A stretch of DNA of 64,000 bases. Source: Ascarosepion bandense (taxonomy: Eukaryota > Mollusca > Cephalopoda > Sepiida > Sepiidae). The notes under the pieces were generated by a model. That model did no database searches. It saw only the letters and a list, made by a program, of their open reading frames with translations, and was not told where the DNA came from. Both the position numbers and the translations under genes were made by a program. Of this stretch, positions 45,201 to 57,297 are shown one piece after another; position 1 is the first letter of the stretch, and the number at the start of each line of letters is the position of its first letter. The DNA lies in assembly GCA_037127315.1 (NCBI GenBank), contig JBBBDQ010000308.1:330001-394000 (forward strand), given 5' to 3'.

Positions 45201-45389
45201 TTATTATATTAAAGTAATTAAAAGCTTATCAAATTAAATAATATCATAGTTTTATTGCATTTTTATTTCATTATTTGAAACAGATTTTTGGAAATTAAGG
45301 CAAAATGTTTGGAAAAAATAATAGATGATTTACATTCTCCAGCGAGTCCTAATGTCAATTCTCATCTCTTATCCACTTGACTCCAGTCC

Positions 45390-45600
45390 AGTCCTTCTCT
45401 CGTCCATTCTACATCACCCTGGTTATTTTGTTCTTTTCCTTTCTCACTCTACCTTTGTAAATGTCATCACACCTGTGTTTCCATCCTTCTCTTGCCCTTT
45501 CTTGGACACTACCTGTAACTGGTTTGTTTTTCTTTTTGCTGTCCCCCTGCTTAAAATTTTACTCTCTTACGTAGCCCCTTAGGTACCCCCAATAAATCGC
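45390..45600 (+). repeat. Possible LINE (family 1) 3' UTR
   Basis: A pyrimidine-rich stretch ends CTTACGTAGCCCCTTAGG. It resembles the 3' UTRs following family 1 fragments at 14190 and 62220. The 85-residue frame in it is composition-driven. Confidence 0.4.
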
Positions 45601-46350
45601 TGGAAAAAAAAAACAAAAAAAACAGTGTATGAAGAAAAAAGGCCCCAAACTTATAAAAATTTAATTAAAAAACGAACTTTACTTTTTTTAAAAATGTTAA
45701 CGTTATTATTAAGGAGGAAAGATCAAAGTATTTTTTTAATTATTTAAAAAAAAGTATTAATCCTTTTAAACATGTTTAAAATTTTGGTAAAAAATCTTGT
45801 TTTGATTTTTGTTAGCAGATTATTAAATCGAGAGTTTACAATGGATGTATTTATTGTACGGTATGTAACTAAATTTTTACGACAGGTGACAAACACATTA
45901 ATTTGGAAATTCTTGCAAAAATCAAATAATTGTCAGATTTTAATAAAGCTTTCAAGACTTATTCGCAAATGAATGAAATTATTTTTGAAATTATTATTTA
46001 TTTTTTAAATCTTGGTAAAAAAAATATATTTTTTACATCTATTACCCCGCCCTACATGTAAATTCATGAAATTTTAAGAAACTAAATTTTGTTGGTAAAA
46101 TTGGTTTTATTATTTTTTTTTTCTTTTCTATTGTAATCGTTTAACCCCAAGCAAGGCGGTACTGGCACTGATGCACAAGGCTCTTTCATTTTTAAACGAG
46201 TTAAATGAAAATTTAACTCGTTTAAAATTTGAACATTTTTTTAAATGAAAAATTATTCAAAAGTTCTACAATAATTGTAAAGAACACTTTTTAATACAAA
46301 TGTGTACTGGTCTAACCCTATTAAGATCAAAAACTAAGTATTAAACATAT

Positions 46351-46395
<45 letters not shown>

Positions 46396-46429
46396 GCAAT
46401 AATTATGATGTCGAGTGGTCACTACTTAT
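45600..46429. other. AT-rich stretch without a gene
   Basis: A LINE family 1 end motif in reverse lies near 46139-46175 (AACCCCAAGCAAGGCGG), a (TA)n tract at 46349-46392 and an ACTCGTTTAAA hairpin near 46195-46230. Confidence 0.45.
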
Positions 46430-47160
46430 GTCTTTTGTTGAGTTATGTGATATTTTAACGTCATTTTCATGGTCATCAGCAAAAGATACGACCCAAAATG
46501 CCAAATACAGGTGGAGGATAACAGAATCAAACAAGTACAAGAATTTAAGTACCTAGGAAGTGTTCTAACAGGAGATGGAAAGTGCGACACGGAGATCCGA
46601 AGGCGAATTGGCATGGCAAAGGACGCGTTCCAGAAGATGAGCAAAATACTAACACACAGGAAAATCTCAATAGAAACGAAGAAAAGAGTTCTAGACTGCT
46701 ACGTGATGTCAGTTCTTCAATATGGCTGTGAATGCTGGACAATATCATCGAAAATGAGGACAAAACTGGAAGCGGCCGAAATGTGGTTCTACAGAAGGAT
46801 GCTACGGATATCGTGGACTGAGCATACAAGCAACGACGAGGTGTTAGAAAGAATGGCAACAAAAAGGAAATTGATGCTGAGCATCAAGGAAGGGACAACT
46901 GAAGTTCCTGGGACATGCAATGAGGAAGGAGTGCCCGGAGAACCTGATACTGACTGGCTGGACAGATAGAAGGAAGGAGAGACAGAGGAAGGCAGCGGAT
47001 AACATATTTGCAGGATCTGATCAGGTGGATGACGGAACGGGGGTTGCCAGGAGCAACAGGAGCAAACATACTAAGAGCCACAAGGGATAGGGAGACGTGG
47101 AGAGCCATGATCGCCTACGTCCTGAAGGGACAGGGCACAAAGAAGAAGAAGGACCACTCG
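46430..47160 (+). pseudogene. LINE (family 2) C-terminal fragment
   Basis: The main frame starts after the RT box and reads IKQVQEFKYLGSVLTGDGK, then EIRRRIGMAKDAFQKMSKIL, RVLDCYVMSVLQYGCECWTI, and AAEMWFYRRMLRISWTEHTS. It breaks near 46890. The last part (GHAMRKEGLENLILTG-type in other copies) is readable only in shifted frames. The tail is (AAG)n. This is the thumb and C-terminal region of an endonuclease/RT LINE, 5'-truncated. Confidence 0.8.
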
Positions 47161-48146
47161 TAAATAAATAAAATTAAAAATTAGCAGAGGAATGACATTT
47201 ATTTCATTTTTTGTAATGTCTCTGAGCACTCAACGTATAAATTTCTATAGAAAACTTCAAATTTTAATCTGCGATAATCTCCAATTAAAGTTGGTTATAT
47301 TTGCCGCGTCATTAAACTAGGAATTCACTTTTAACGATGAGAGAATAATGAAATACGCGGATGTAAAAATAAACAAGACTTTTAAACGAAATTTCGAACT
47401 AGTTAGAAATTAATAAAAATTTAAAAAAAAAACTTAACTAAAATATACTTTGATTTTTCCTCTTCATGAACATTTTGACTGAAAAACTTTGTTTCCAAGT
47501 TTGGGGATTTTTTTTTTCTGCTTTTTCCAGCGAATTAACTGAATCAATGTACGTATTTTTTTTAAAGTTATTTTCTTTTTGATTTTTGACCTACGAATTT
47601 CTACCTAAAAAAAAGTCAATAAAACAGAGTGATAAAAACAATATGAAATAATTAAAAAAAACTGGCGATTAAAATATAAAACTATTTTTCAAATAACATT
47701 TTTTCGGCAAATTATATAACATTTTTTTAAATGTCAATCAAGATGAAGGTTAAAGGACCGACAACAAAAGCGAAGACTATCATACGATCTGAATTTTAAT
47801 ACTAAATAAAACAACAAAGAAATATCGACAATGAGATTTTAGAATGCTAAGAAAAAATAAAACTGTTATTCGTTTAAAAACAAAAATCATACTAACATCA
47901 CCGGGACATATTTCGAAACGAACTGCATCATTGTTGACAAAAAGGTTGTTCTTACGGTTACCTCCCTTGACGAAAACCAAACAACTAGAGTTACTTCCCT
48001 TGATTATACGTTGTCGTCATCACTTAGGACCGGAGGTCAAACTTTTTTTTTGTTTTTTTTTTTGTTTTTTGCACAGAGGTCAAGATAATTAGGAGAATGA
48101 CGTGCGCAGGGCGGATAATCATTTTGCTCAAAATAATACACGAGAT
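47161..48146. other. AT-rich non-coding stretch
   Basis: No gene or known repeat. There is a short less AT-rich part near 47940-48030. Confidence 0.45.
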
Positions 48147-48603
48147 ACCTCCACTCATTTTTGATACCCAACTTTGATACTGAATTAAAAAAAAAAAAAA
48201 AAAAATTTCTTGACTTTTATTTTAGTTTTAAATTGAAAGCTAAATGATTTAAATTTACTGTTTCTAGTAAACAAAATACTCTGGTGCATTTCAAACAGAA
48301 GTTATATTGATTGGTATAGAACATTTTTAAATTTTAAATTTCTTTTCAATCTTTCGGCCACTTGTGAGCGATAGACACATTTTTGTCAACAAAAGTTAAT
48401 TCTCGGTTTTCTTGCAAAAATAAAATATAGATTTTTATGACACCTTTTTTTTTCTTTTTTTTTTAAAAAATCAGCAAATTTAAAGTTATATTAATTTGAT
48501 TTACACAAGTATTACTTGTTTATAGAATGGGATTTAGAATAAAAGTATTTCTTAATCAGAGATGTGCGAACTGAGCAAGGTGCGAATGATTGATAACAAC
48601 TAG
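48147..48603 (+). repeat. Duplicated AT-rich block, copy B part 1
   Basis: Homologous to 44385-44830. It stops at the LINE inserted from 48617. Confidence 0.65.
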
Positions 48604-48616
48604 ATTTTTTTTTGTT

Positions 48617-49375
48617 TTTTTTAATCATTTCACCCCGAGCAAGGCAGAAATGCCACTGATGTGCAGGGGGCTACATAACTGTAAAAAGATTAATTAGAAA
48701 AGGGTGAGAAGTACAAACTAGTTAGAAAGGAGCAATAGAAAGCTGAGAATGCAGGTGCGATGACAGATACATAGGTGGAGAGAAAGGGGGTGGGGAAAGA
48801 GCTAGTGTCCAGTGGTTAATAGATGAGTATTGACTTTGCATTTAAATTTCTGGAGGTTGTAGCCGTCAGGAAAGCAAGAATATGGGAGAGAGTTCCACAG
48901 GCGGGAAGTGCGAGAGAGGAAGCTGCAGGAGTAGAATTGTCGTCTGCATTTGGCTAACCTGACTGTGAATGGGTGGGACCCAGTTGCCAGTCTGGTTGCA
49001 CGAGTAAACACCTGCTGAAGTGGCACCAGTGACTTAAGTTCGTCCGAGCAGAAGCCATGAAAGTATTTATAGAATAGACAAAGGGAGGCCACATTTCGAC
49101 GGTGGGGAAGTGGCTGCAGTCGAGTCGCCAGATCAGTACCTATCACATTACAGACTCCCCTTTGGAGCCTGTCGAGAACACCGAGGAGAACGGCAGGGGC
49201 GCCTGACCATAAATGGCAGCAGTACTCCATGCACGGACGGATGGTTGACTTGTATATATGCAGGATGTATTCAGGTGGAAAAAAACATCCTGGATCGGCA
49301 TAGTAACCCAATCTTCTTAGCAGTAGATTTAGCTATGGAATCAATATAGTGGTTCCATTTGAGGCCGAGGAGGTT
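48617..49375 (-). pseudogene. LINE (family 1) 3' portion, best copy
   Basis: A single 169-codon minus-strand frame reads the LINE C-terminal region without interruption: CFFPPEYILHIYKSTIRPCM, EYCCHLWSGAPAVLLGVLDR, ASLCLFYKYFHGFCSDELKS, TRATRLATGSHPF, and LWNSLPYSCFPDGYNLQ with a stop at 48802. The 3' UTR ends CCCCGAGCAAGGC-type (complement) next to a T-rich run. It is 5'-truncated inside the RT and splits the duplicated block (48603/49387). The intact frame marks it as the youngest copy of this family here. Confidence 0.82.
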
Positions 49376-49386
49376 AAATTTTTAAA

Positions 49387-49770
49387 TGTTAAATGACAGC
49401 TAAGTGTGGTTGACCAGTATTGACAAAACTGTCCAAATTTTTTCTTTTAAGGGGAAGAAACCGTGAAACACATTCTTTTAATATAACATAGAAAATAACA
49501 TACTTTAAAAAAATCTTCCTATACACAGAAAAAAAAAGTTTAAAATTATTTTAAAAATCTATATGGCTGATGATTTGTATTAAACTTTTCAATATTCGAT
49601 TAGTAAATATAGTCTTCACTTAAAAACCTGTTAACATAACCGCGAAAAGGCTTTGTAAAATTTTAAAAAATTTTGAAATTATATAAATGATTATAATTAA
49701 AAAAGAAAATAATGAAAATAATTCTTATGAAAATTGATTATTCATTGTAGGACCCTACTGCACGACAATT
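49387..49770 (+). repeat. Duplicated AT-rich block, copy B part 2
   Basis: Homologous to about 44830-45200 (GGGGAAGAAACCGTGAAACA vs GGGGAAGAAACTGTGAAACA). Confidence 0.65.
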
Positions 49771-49934
49771 TTTACATCGTGGTTGAAGCAACAATTTATT
49801 CTTGTAAAAGATTTGTGCAAGCTAAACACCAAGGGAATCAGACGGTTAATTTTTAGAATAACCAGCGCTGATTGGTTAGTATACGTCATAACGCCTACGC
49901 AACGCGTTTAGCTTGAAAATTGCGCCAGGTTCAA

Positions 49935-51300
49935 TGATCTTATCACTTGATTAATTTGGATTCAGGCGACCTAAGCAAGTCTATTTTCATAGCACTGCCT
50001 AAGAAGCCAATGAGTCATATCACAAAACTGATCGTCCGAATCCTGATGAATAGAGCGATAAGCAGAATCAGACCAGAGATAGGACAAGAACAGTTCAGGT
50101 TCGTCAAAGACACCGGAACAAGGAACGCCATATTTAGGATTAGGATGCTCTCCGAAAGGTCAATACAAATGAAGAAGGACTTGTACATATGTTTTATCGA
50201 TTATGCAAAAGTGTTCGACAAAATACGCCACAAAGAATTGATGGAGATGCTCAGCAGCCTCGACATATTTGGGAAAGACATTAGAGTAATTAAGAATCTC
50301 TACTGGCAGAAAACTGTTTGCATATGGACAGGTAACGAAGTCAGCAGATATACAAAGATAGAAAGTGTCGTAAGACAAGGATGCGTCTTTTCACCGGATC
50401 TGTTCAACTTATTCAGCGAGACTATTCTGAGGACCGTAGATGTTATGCCAGGATTTGTCATCGGAGGCCACAATTTGAACAACATAAGGTCCTCAGATGA
50501 TATAGTGCTGATAGCAGACACGGAAAGGAAACTGCAAGACCTCTTACAGAAGGTAGCTGAAGAGGGTGACAAAAAAGACTACAAATAAACTGCAAGTTTA
50601 AACTGCAAGTAAAAACCGAATGCATGGTCATCAGCAAAAAGAGCAACCCAAAATGCCAAATACAGGTGGAGGATACTAAAATCAAGCAGGTACAAAAATT
50701 TAAACTGGGAAGTGTTCTAACAGAAAACGGAAAGTGCGTCACAAAGATCCGAAGGCGAACTGGCATGATGAAGGACGCGTTCCAGAAGCTGAGTAAAGTA
50801 TTAAGAGACAGGAAAATTTCACTAGAAACAAAGAAGAGAGTACTAGATTTCTATGTGATGTCAGTTTTTCAATATGGCAGTGAATGCTGGACAATATCAT
50901 TGAAGATGAAGAAAAAACTGGAAGCAGTTAAAATGTGGTTATACAGAAGGATGCTGCGGATATCAGGGATCGAGCATATTAGCAACGATTAGGTGTTGGA
51001 AAGAATGGCAACGAAAAGAAAATTAATAGTGAGTAACAGGAAGAGACAACTAAAGTTGCTGAGACATGAAATAAAGAAGGAGGACTTGGAGAACCTGATA
51101 CTAACAGGCCAGATAGCGGGAAAAAAGAGACAGGGGAAAGCAGTGGATATGATATTTGAAGGGTGGACGACAGAACGGGGGTTGCGTGGTGTAACAGGAT
51201 AAATTGTGCTAAGAGCCACCAGGGAAAGCCATGAACGCCTACGTCCTGAAAAACAAGGCACACAGAAGAAGAAGAAGAAGAAGAAGAAGAAGAAGAAGAA
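49935..51300 (+). pseudogene. LINE (family 2), RT through C-terminus
   Basis: This is the longest copy. Frame 1 (to 50588) has IGQEQFRFVKDTGTRNAIFR, YICFIDYAKVFDKIRHKELM, NLYWQKTVCIWTGNE, VVRQGCVFSPDLFNLFSETI, then RSSDDIVLIAD, where the catalytic YADD is changed to SSDD. Frame 2 (50624-50992) has FQKLSKVLRDRKISLETKKR, CWTISLKMKKKLEAVKMWLY and RRMLRISG. After a stop at about 50990 the tail reads LERMATKRKLIVSNRKRQLK and ENLILTGQIAGKK. It ends in (GAA)n at 51265-51300. The endonuclease is missing. The loss of YADD and the frame break make it inactive. Confidence 0.85.
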
Positions 51301-51443
51301 TGTCTCAGTCGTATAACAAAGAATTTATTTTGTGAAAAAAACTCCCCGAACAAAATATATTTTGCACAAGTCAAGAAGAATTTTCGGAATAAAATCGGTG
51401 ACACAAGATGAATTATAAATCAACAATTTCTAGATACAAATAT

Positions 51444-52000
51444 AACGAAGATTAACGAAACTTGGTTATAAACAACCGACAATTTGAAATGATTTGTTTG
51501 AACATTATTTTTGATCGATACTCGTATTTAAGTAGATATTCTGTTTATTATCAAATGGTATAGATATTTATTTCTACCGGAAATTAACGAGGATTAACGA
51601 AACTGGTTATAAACAACCGACAATTTGAAATGACTTGTTTGAACATTATTTTTGATCGATACTCGTATTTAAGTAGATATTCTGTTTATTATCAAATGGT
51701 ATAGATATTTATTTCTACCGGAAATTAACGAGTATTAACGAAACTGGTTATAAACAACCGACAATTTGAAATGATTTGTTTGAACATTATTTTTGATCGA
51801 TACTCGTATTTAAGTAGATATTCTGTTTATTATCAAATGGTATAGATATTTATTTCTACCGGAAATTTACGAGGATTAACGAAACTTGGTTATAAACAAC
51901 TGACAATTTGAAATGATTTGTTTGAACATTATTTTTGATCGATACTCATATTTAAGTAGATATTCTGTTTTTAATTAAACAGTATTATATATTTATTTAC
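51444..52000 (+). repeat. 141-bp tandem repeat, four units
   Basis: Units start with ACGA(A/G)GATTAACGAAACT at about 51446, 51588, 51729 and 51869, periods 142, 141 and 141. Each contains GATCGATACTCGTATTTAAG and TTATTTCTACCGGAAATTAA. The last unit continues into the inverted repeat. Confidence 0.9.
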
Positions 52001-52440
52001 TGGCCTGATTACTTACGATATATTTTTATTACTAAAATGTGTGTCATTCGGCAGGATTCGAACCTGCGACCCCTATCTACATAGGGGAAGCTACCATTTG
52101 ATCTAGCAACGTCTTAGACCTCTCGACCCCAAATGACCTCCAGTCAAAACGAGGTTAATAAGAAAATTGTGTTATATAGGATTGATTAAAATCTCGTTTA
52201 GACTGAAGGGCATTCGTGGTAGAGAGGTCTAAGACGTTGCCAGATCAAATGGTAGCGTTCTCTATGTAGATAGGGGTCGTAGGTTCGAATTCTGCCGAAT
52301 GACACATATTCGTAATGAAACTTTTTTTCGTAAATAATCAGGCCGGTAGATATAAATATATAATACCGTTTAATTAAAAACAGAATATCTGCTTAAATAT
52401 GAGTATAGATACAAATAATGTTCAAACAAATCATTTCAGA
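51909..52440. repeat. 530-bp inverted repeat with tRNA-Leu-like arms
   Basis: The arms at 51909-52153 and 52193-52440 are complements around a 39-bp loop. Each arm has a tRNA-like stretch: A-box-like GAGAGGTCTAAGACGTTG and B-box-like GGTTCGAATCCTGCC on the strand reading away from the centre. The GGTCTAAG(G/A)CG element is characteristic of tRNA-Leu. The outer parts are the 141-bp repeat. It is probably a pair of SINEs joined head to head. Confidence 0.8.
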
Positions 52441-53105
52441 TACAAATATATAATCCAAATTTGTGAGCAAAGAATGAATGGGAAGAATTTTTAGGTGCAG
52501 ATTTAGAGGTCAAGTTTCATTAATAACAATAGTGAAATGTTCAATTAAATAAAAATTCAATTAAAAATTATAAAAATTCAATTAAAAAAATTATAAAAAT
52601 TCAATTAAAAAATTATAAAAATTCAATTAAAAGTATTAAAGAAGAATTTTTAGGTGCAGATTTAGAGGTCAAGCTTCATTAATAACAACAGTGAAATGTT
52701 CAATATTCATGCATCAAATTGATCGTGAAATTAATATTTAAAATGTTTTAAAGGTGTTTAAGCGTTATTGCAGTTTGAAATTGTATTTTTTAAAATTATA
52801 TTTGCTGAATTCGTCTTCTGTTAAATTTAACGATTTCTCGCTTTGTACTAATATTGATGGAGTCGTCTTGTAGGATTTATTTTTTAGGAAAGCGTAATTT
52901 TAATTGGTAAAGTTTTTAATTATCTTCAATGATGTTTTTGACGTGTGTTTCAGTTTGAAGAGAATTTTCCTCTTATTTAACATTATTTAGCATAGCCGGA
53001 ACGAAAGAAATTATATTAGTTTGTTTTATTAATTGTTGCAGATCAAACAGAAAAAATTGTGTTTGTTTGTATTATTAATTTTTAAAGATCGAAAAGAACC
53101 AATTG
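52441..53105. repeat. AT-rich stretch with short tandem and direct repeats
   Basis: ATTCAATTAAAAATTATAAA-type units repeat at 52548-52630. A block GAATTTTTAGGTGCAGATTT occurs at 52485 and 52643. No gene. Confidence 0.55.
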
Positions 53106-53208
53106 GAAAAATTTATTCTGTTCCAATATGAACAGAGGAAATAAATTTATTCTGTTCCAATATGAACAGAGGAAATAAATTTATTCTGTTCCAATATGAA
53201 CAGAGGGG
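53106..53208. repeat. 34-bp tandem repeat, three units
   Basis: Units of AGGAAATAAATTTATTCTGT + TCCAATATGAACAG repeat three times almost without change. Confidence 0.85.
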
Positions 53209-54136
53209 AAAAAAGGAAGATTGCAAATGACATGTGTAATTGTTTTACTCGGAAACAACTTGCCGGGCCAGACGGGGTTATCGAATCTGACTCTGAAGCA
53301 ACGTCGTTTGAATGTTTCTCGACGACATAAGCGTAACGAGAATTCCGAAACTTAAATTTTTGGGCGCTGAAAATAGCGTTTAGTTGAAAGGACCATGATT
53401 GAACGGAGTAATCTGCCTTCGTGTCATCTGTCCAAATTAAAAACTAGAACCAACTTATGTTGCTGGAGAACCATAGAAGTTCTAGCAGCTTGTCACTGAG
53501 GTTTCGCTTACTACGTGGGAAAAAACACGAAGAAATCTCCCTTGGAAACACCTATATGACACAAATCCTATATGACACACATCCAACAATTAACTAAAAC
53601 ACAAAAAGTAAAATTGCACACCCGAAAAAATGGATCAGCACGACTAAAAACATTATGGAAGAACCCAGACCAAGGCAAATTTCACAAGTCGGTATGAAAA
53701 TTAAGATTCTGGATTCTGATTGGATAGAAAAAAAAAACAAATTGATCTAGTCACGTGAATAAATTTCACTACAATTTCATGTCTCTTGACCGACCAATTC
53801 AGTCAGTCAGATGGGGGCATAGAGACGACACGCTAAAATTTAAGAAAGGTTACACAAGGCCGCGTCACACATTCGTTCTCCTTCTTCACTCGTATCAATT
53901 TCTTTTCCCACTTCTCCATTTCTCAATATTCTCGCGGTCAACAAAGAAGAAGATGACGACGACAACAACAACAACAACATACTTCAGCTGACTCCTAAAA
54001 AGTAAAGTCCACTAAGTACAATTTCTTTTTTTCCACTTTTCTTTTCGCTTTCTCGCTGGTCCAAAAAAAAAAATAAAAAAAAAATAACGGAACACAGACT
54101 TCATTAGTAACCTTTTAATCATTCTACTTACACACA
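53209..54136. other. No gene; scraps of the 93-bp satellite family
   Basis: The stretch 53460-53560 (CTAGCAGCTTGTCACTGAGG, ACTACGTGGGAAA) is related to the satellite at 55026. The rest is unrecognised. CpG content is somewhat higher at 53250-53370. Confidence 0.4.
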
Positions 54137-54441
54137 ATGTGCGTTGTGGCGCAGTGGATATCGACTCGGAACGAGAAATCGGAGAGCCGAGTTCGAATTC
54201 CAGTTGAATTCCTTGCATTCACTTACGCGCAAATACCCTTGGGAAAGGTATTAATCCGTCTATTCCTTCCAGCTATGGGTTAAATAGCAGGACAGATTGG
54301 GTTCTATAGCCTTGGTCAGCAACCAGTCTCCCGCAGAAAGCAATGGCAACCTACTGCGGGATAATAATCTGCCCAGTCAGTCATGTCTCTTTCGAGACAT
54401 GATCGCCCAAGCGTGTATCACGTATGGCACTTAACTGACTG
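54137..54441 (+). repeat. tRNA-derived SINE, copy 12, with target-site duplication
   Basis: Full-length forward copy with 11-bp direct repeats ACTTACACACA at 54126-54136 and 54442-54452. Head GTTGTGGCGCAGTGGATATC, B-box-like GAGTTCGAATTCC. Confidence 0.92.
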
Positions 54442-55025
54442 ACTTACACACATTCTGCTACTAGAAACTAGAAACTCTGTATTTATTTAATTCCTTATTA
54501 CTAGTTCTACGTTAATTTTCTCTTTGAACATTTTCTATTTGAATATTTTATTTCTTACAAATTTGTTATTTTGTTCAGTTAACAAAATTTAACTTATTTT
54601 ACAAATGAAACACACTTATTCTTTCAACCATTCCGTCAACCTTCTGATATTTTGAATTGTGGGGACTTCGGTTGTGTTTGACACAAGGCCAATTTGATAA
54701 ACAACACTGAGACAAAAAAACACCTACCCAAAGGAAAAAAAAAACCACCAAGAATCCTTACTGCAGTAATTACGTATCATATCACTCATAGTAGCTTGAT
54801 TTCTCGTACCTTATGGAAACAAACTGAGAAATCCACTTTGGAGACTTACCCAAAGGTAAAACCACACACAACCCGACGACCCGTAACAGTTGTAGCAGCT
54901 TCTTGCAACTGGAATTTCCTGTTCCTTGGTAGAACAAACGAGGAAATAATTCCTGGAGACCCCTCCCAAAGAAAAAAAACACCCGCAATACTTACTTCAG
55001 AAGTTACGTACCAGTCATAGCAGTT
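54442..55025. repeat. Diverged relatives of the 93-bp satellite
   Basis: Irregular units of 120-150 bp (CTGCAGTAATTACGTATCAT, GATTTCTCGTACC, ACAAACTGAGAAATCCACTT) lead into the regular array. No conserved frame. Confidence 0.5.
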
Positions 55026-55500
55026 TAGCACTAAAATTTCTCGTATCACGTGGGAACAAAAGGATGAATCTGTCTTCGAGATACCGACGCCCCACCACCC
55101 AAAAAACATTCAAACCTTGACACTGAGATTTCTAGTATCACGTGGGAACAAAAGGATGAATCTGTCTTCGAGATACCCCCGCCCCACCCCCCCCAAAAAC
55201 ATTCAAACCTTGACACTGAGATTTCTAGTATCACGTGGGAACAAAAGGATGAATCTGTCTTCGAGATACCCCCGCCCCACCCACCCAAAAATCATTCAAA
55301 CCTTGACACTGAGATTTCTAGTATCACGTGGGAACAAAAGGATGAATCTGTCTTCGAGATACCCCCGCCCCACCCCCCCAAAAAACATTCAAACCTTTGA
55401 CACTGAGATTTCTAGTATCACGTGGGAACAAAAGGATGAATCTGTCTTCGAGATACCCCCGCCCCACCCCAAAAAAAACCATTCAAACCTTGACACTGAA
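55026..55500 (+). repeat. 93-bp satellite with an open frame
   Basis: Five units of 93 bp (unit starts at 55119, 55212, 55305, 55399 and 55492; one is 94 bp). Because 93 is a multiple of three, one plus-strand frame (55117-55608) stays open for 163 codons, with the 31-residue unit TLRFLVSRGNKRMNLSSRYP + RPTPPKNIQTL. The 94-bp unit shifts the register. The peptide is basic and has no known family. It is most likely a by-product of the period. Confidence 0.8.
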
Positions 55501-56367
55501 ATTTATCGTGCCACATTGCTACAGAAGACCCATAACAGCTTGAAACTGGAATTTCTTATCCCTTGGTGGAACCAACGGAGAAATCTCTCTTCGAGACACC
55601 TGTTGTGAACGTCGGCATTCTCCGAGCTATAAGGAACGTCGGCGGTCTCCACGTTATAGAAGTTTTTAGAAGATTTTAACATCAGGCTGAAGATTACGTC
55701 AGGTACAAGAACAATAACCTTCGGTTTTTTCCTGATCTGGTCAAATAACATCTCTGAAACTCTCCAACAGTTTTTATATTCGATTTGATACAACATTCAG
55801 GATTACAAAATGAAGATAGAATAAGACATGCCAACGATACAGCTTCGAAGCAACAGGAATAAAATATATATTCAAACAATAATATACAAAGTGATATTGA
55901 TAAAATAAGACATGCAATTGGTAGCAGGATAAAAGAATGTGGAAGTTGTTCCCCATTGACTGTCTTTTTTATACAATTGGTACTTAGTTGAATAAGTTTC
56001 ATTGAATGAAAGAAACTAAAATGTTCATTTGTTCAGTCCACATGTTGCATTAGTTTTAGGTTAAAGAATAATTCACCTGACATAAAGTATCAGAATTCAA
56101 AGTAATGTTTGTATGTGTGTGATTGTATTAAAGGAAAATATTTGTGAGTTGGGTGCTTGCATACCTGTTGCAGTCGATTCTTGGGCTCAACTGTCTGGGC
56201 TGAGCGCGCCATTTGTTTTTATATTCATCCAAATTCTTCAACTGGCGGGAAAATGTGTGTTACTATTCTTGTTGTTGATTGGCTGCTGACGACCAATCAG
56301 CTATTGTTTAACAAGAGAATGTTCTGGAAAGCACTAATAGAATGTTTATGCAAATTAATGTGGGTAA

Positions 56368-56409
<42 letters not shown>

Positions 56410-56527
56410 ATACAACAGTGAGGCATCAGATTAAATATATGCAAATTAGAAATTAGCAGCTTCTATACACCTATCCTTAGGAAAAACTTTACGCAATCCT
56501 TGCTGCAGAAGACCAGTTTTAGCAGCA
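55501..56527. other. No gene recognised
   Basis: Minus-strand frames at 55503-55796 and 55694-56002 are Leu/Ser/Cys-rich without a family match. A (TG)n run lies at about 56371-56405. The end (56460-56537) again belongs to the satellite family. Confidence 0.4.
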
Positions 56528-56537
56528 TGACACTGAG

Positions 56538-57297
56538 AAAGGAAACTACAAGACCTCCTACAGAAGGTAGCAGAAGAAAGTAACAAGAAAGGACTAGAAA
56601 TAAACTGCACGAAAACCGAATGCATGGTCATCAGTAAACAGGGCAGCCCAAAATGCCAAATACAAGTCGGGGATACCAGAATCAAGCAGGTACAAAAATT
56701 TAAATACCTGGGAGGTGTTATAACAGAAAACGGAAAGTGTGACACAGAGATCCGAAGGCGAATTGGCAAGGCGAAGGAAGAATTCCAGAAGTTGCGTAAA
56801 GTATTAAGAAACAGGACAATTTCGCTAGAAACTATGAAGAGAGTACTGGATTGCTACGTGCTATCCGACCTTCAATATGGCAGTGAATGCTGGACAATAA
56901 CATCAAAGATGAAGGAAAAACTTGAAGCAACTGAAATGTGGTTCTACAGAAGGATGCTGCGAATATCATGGATATAGCATGTGAGCAATGATGAGGTCTT
57001 GGAAATGATGGAAACAAAAAGGAAATTAATACTGAGCATCAGGAAGAGACAGCTGAAGCTCCTGGGACACGCAATGAGGAAGGAGGGCTTGGAGAATCTG
57101 ATACTAACAGGCCAGATAGAGGGGAAAAAGAGAAAGCAACGGATAACATATTTAAATGACCTAATCAGGTGGATGACGGAACGAGGATTGCATTGTGTAA
57201 CAGGAGAAGGCTTGCTCAGAGCCACTAGGGATAGGGAAAAGTGAAAGGCCATGATCGCCTACGTCCTGAAGAGACAAGGCACATAGAATAAGAAGAA
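56538..57297 (+). pseudogene. LINE (family 2) C-terminal copy with target-site duplication
   Basis: A 5'-truncated copy begins LQDLLQKVAEESNKKGLEIN, continues FKYLGGVITENGKCDTEIRR, CWTITSKMKEKLEATEMWFY and RRMLRISW, has a stop at about 56975, then LGHAMRKEGLENLILTGQIE and RDREK, and ends (GAA)n. Exact 9-bp direct repeats GACACTGAG flank it (56529-56537 and 57298-57306). It is therefore a true insertion, into satellite-related DNA. Confidence 0.88.

Noticed and set aside
51909..52440. Functional tRNA-Leu gene
   Set aside because: Boxes are recognisable but the acceptor stem does not pair properly, two inverted copies exist and a repeat tail follows. It is a SINE head.
55694..56002. 102-residue hydrophobic minus-strand frame
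   Set aside because: Hydrophobicity follows from T-rich codons. No acceptor/donor pair or family pattern.
56157..56456. 99-residue plus-strand frame
   Set aside because: It ends in a Val/Cys run encoded by a TG microsatellite, and lacks splice context and any family signature.
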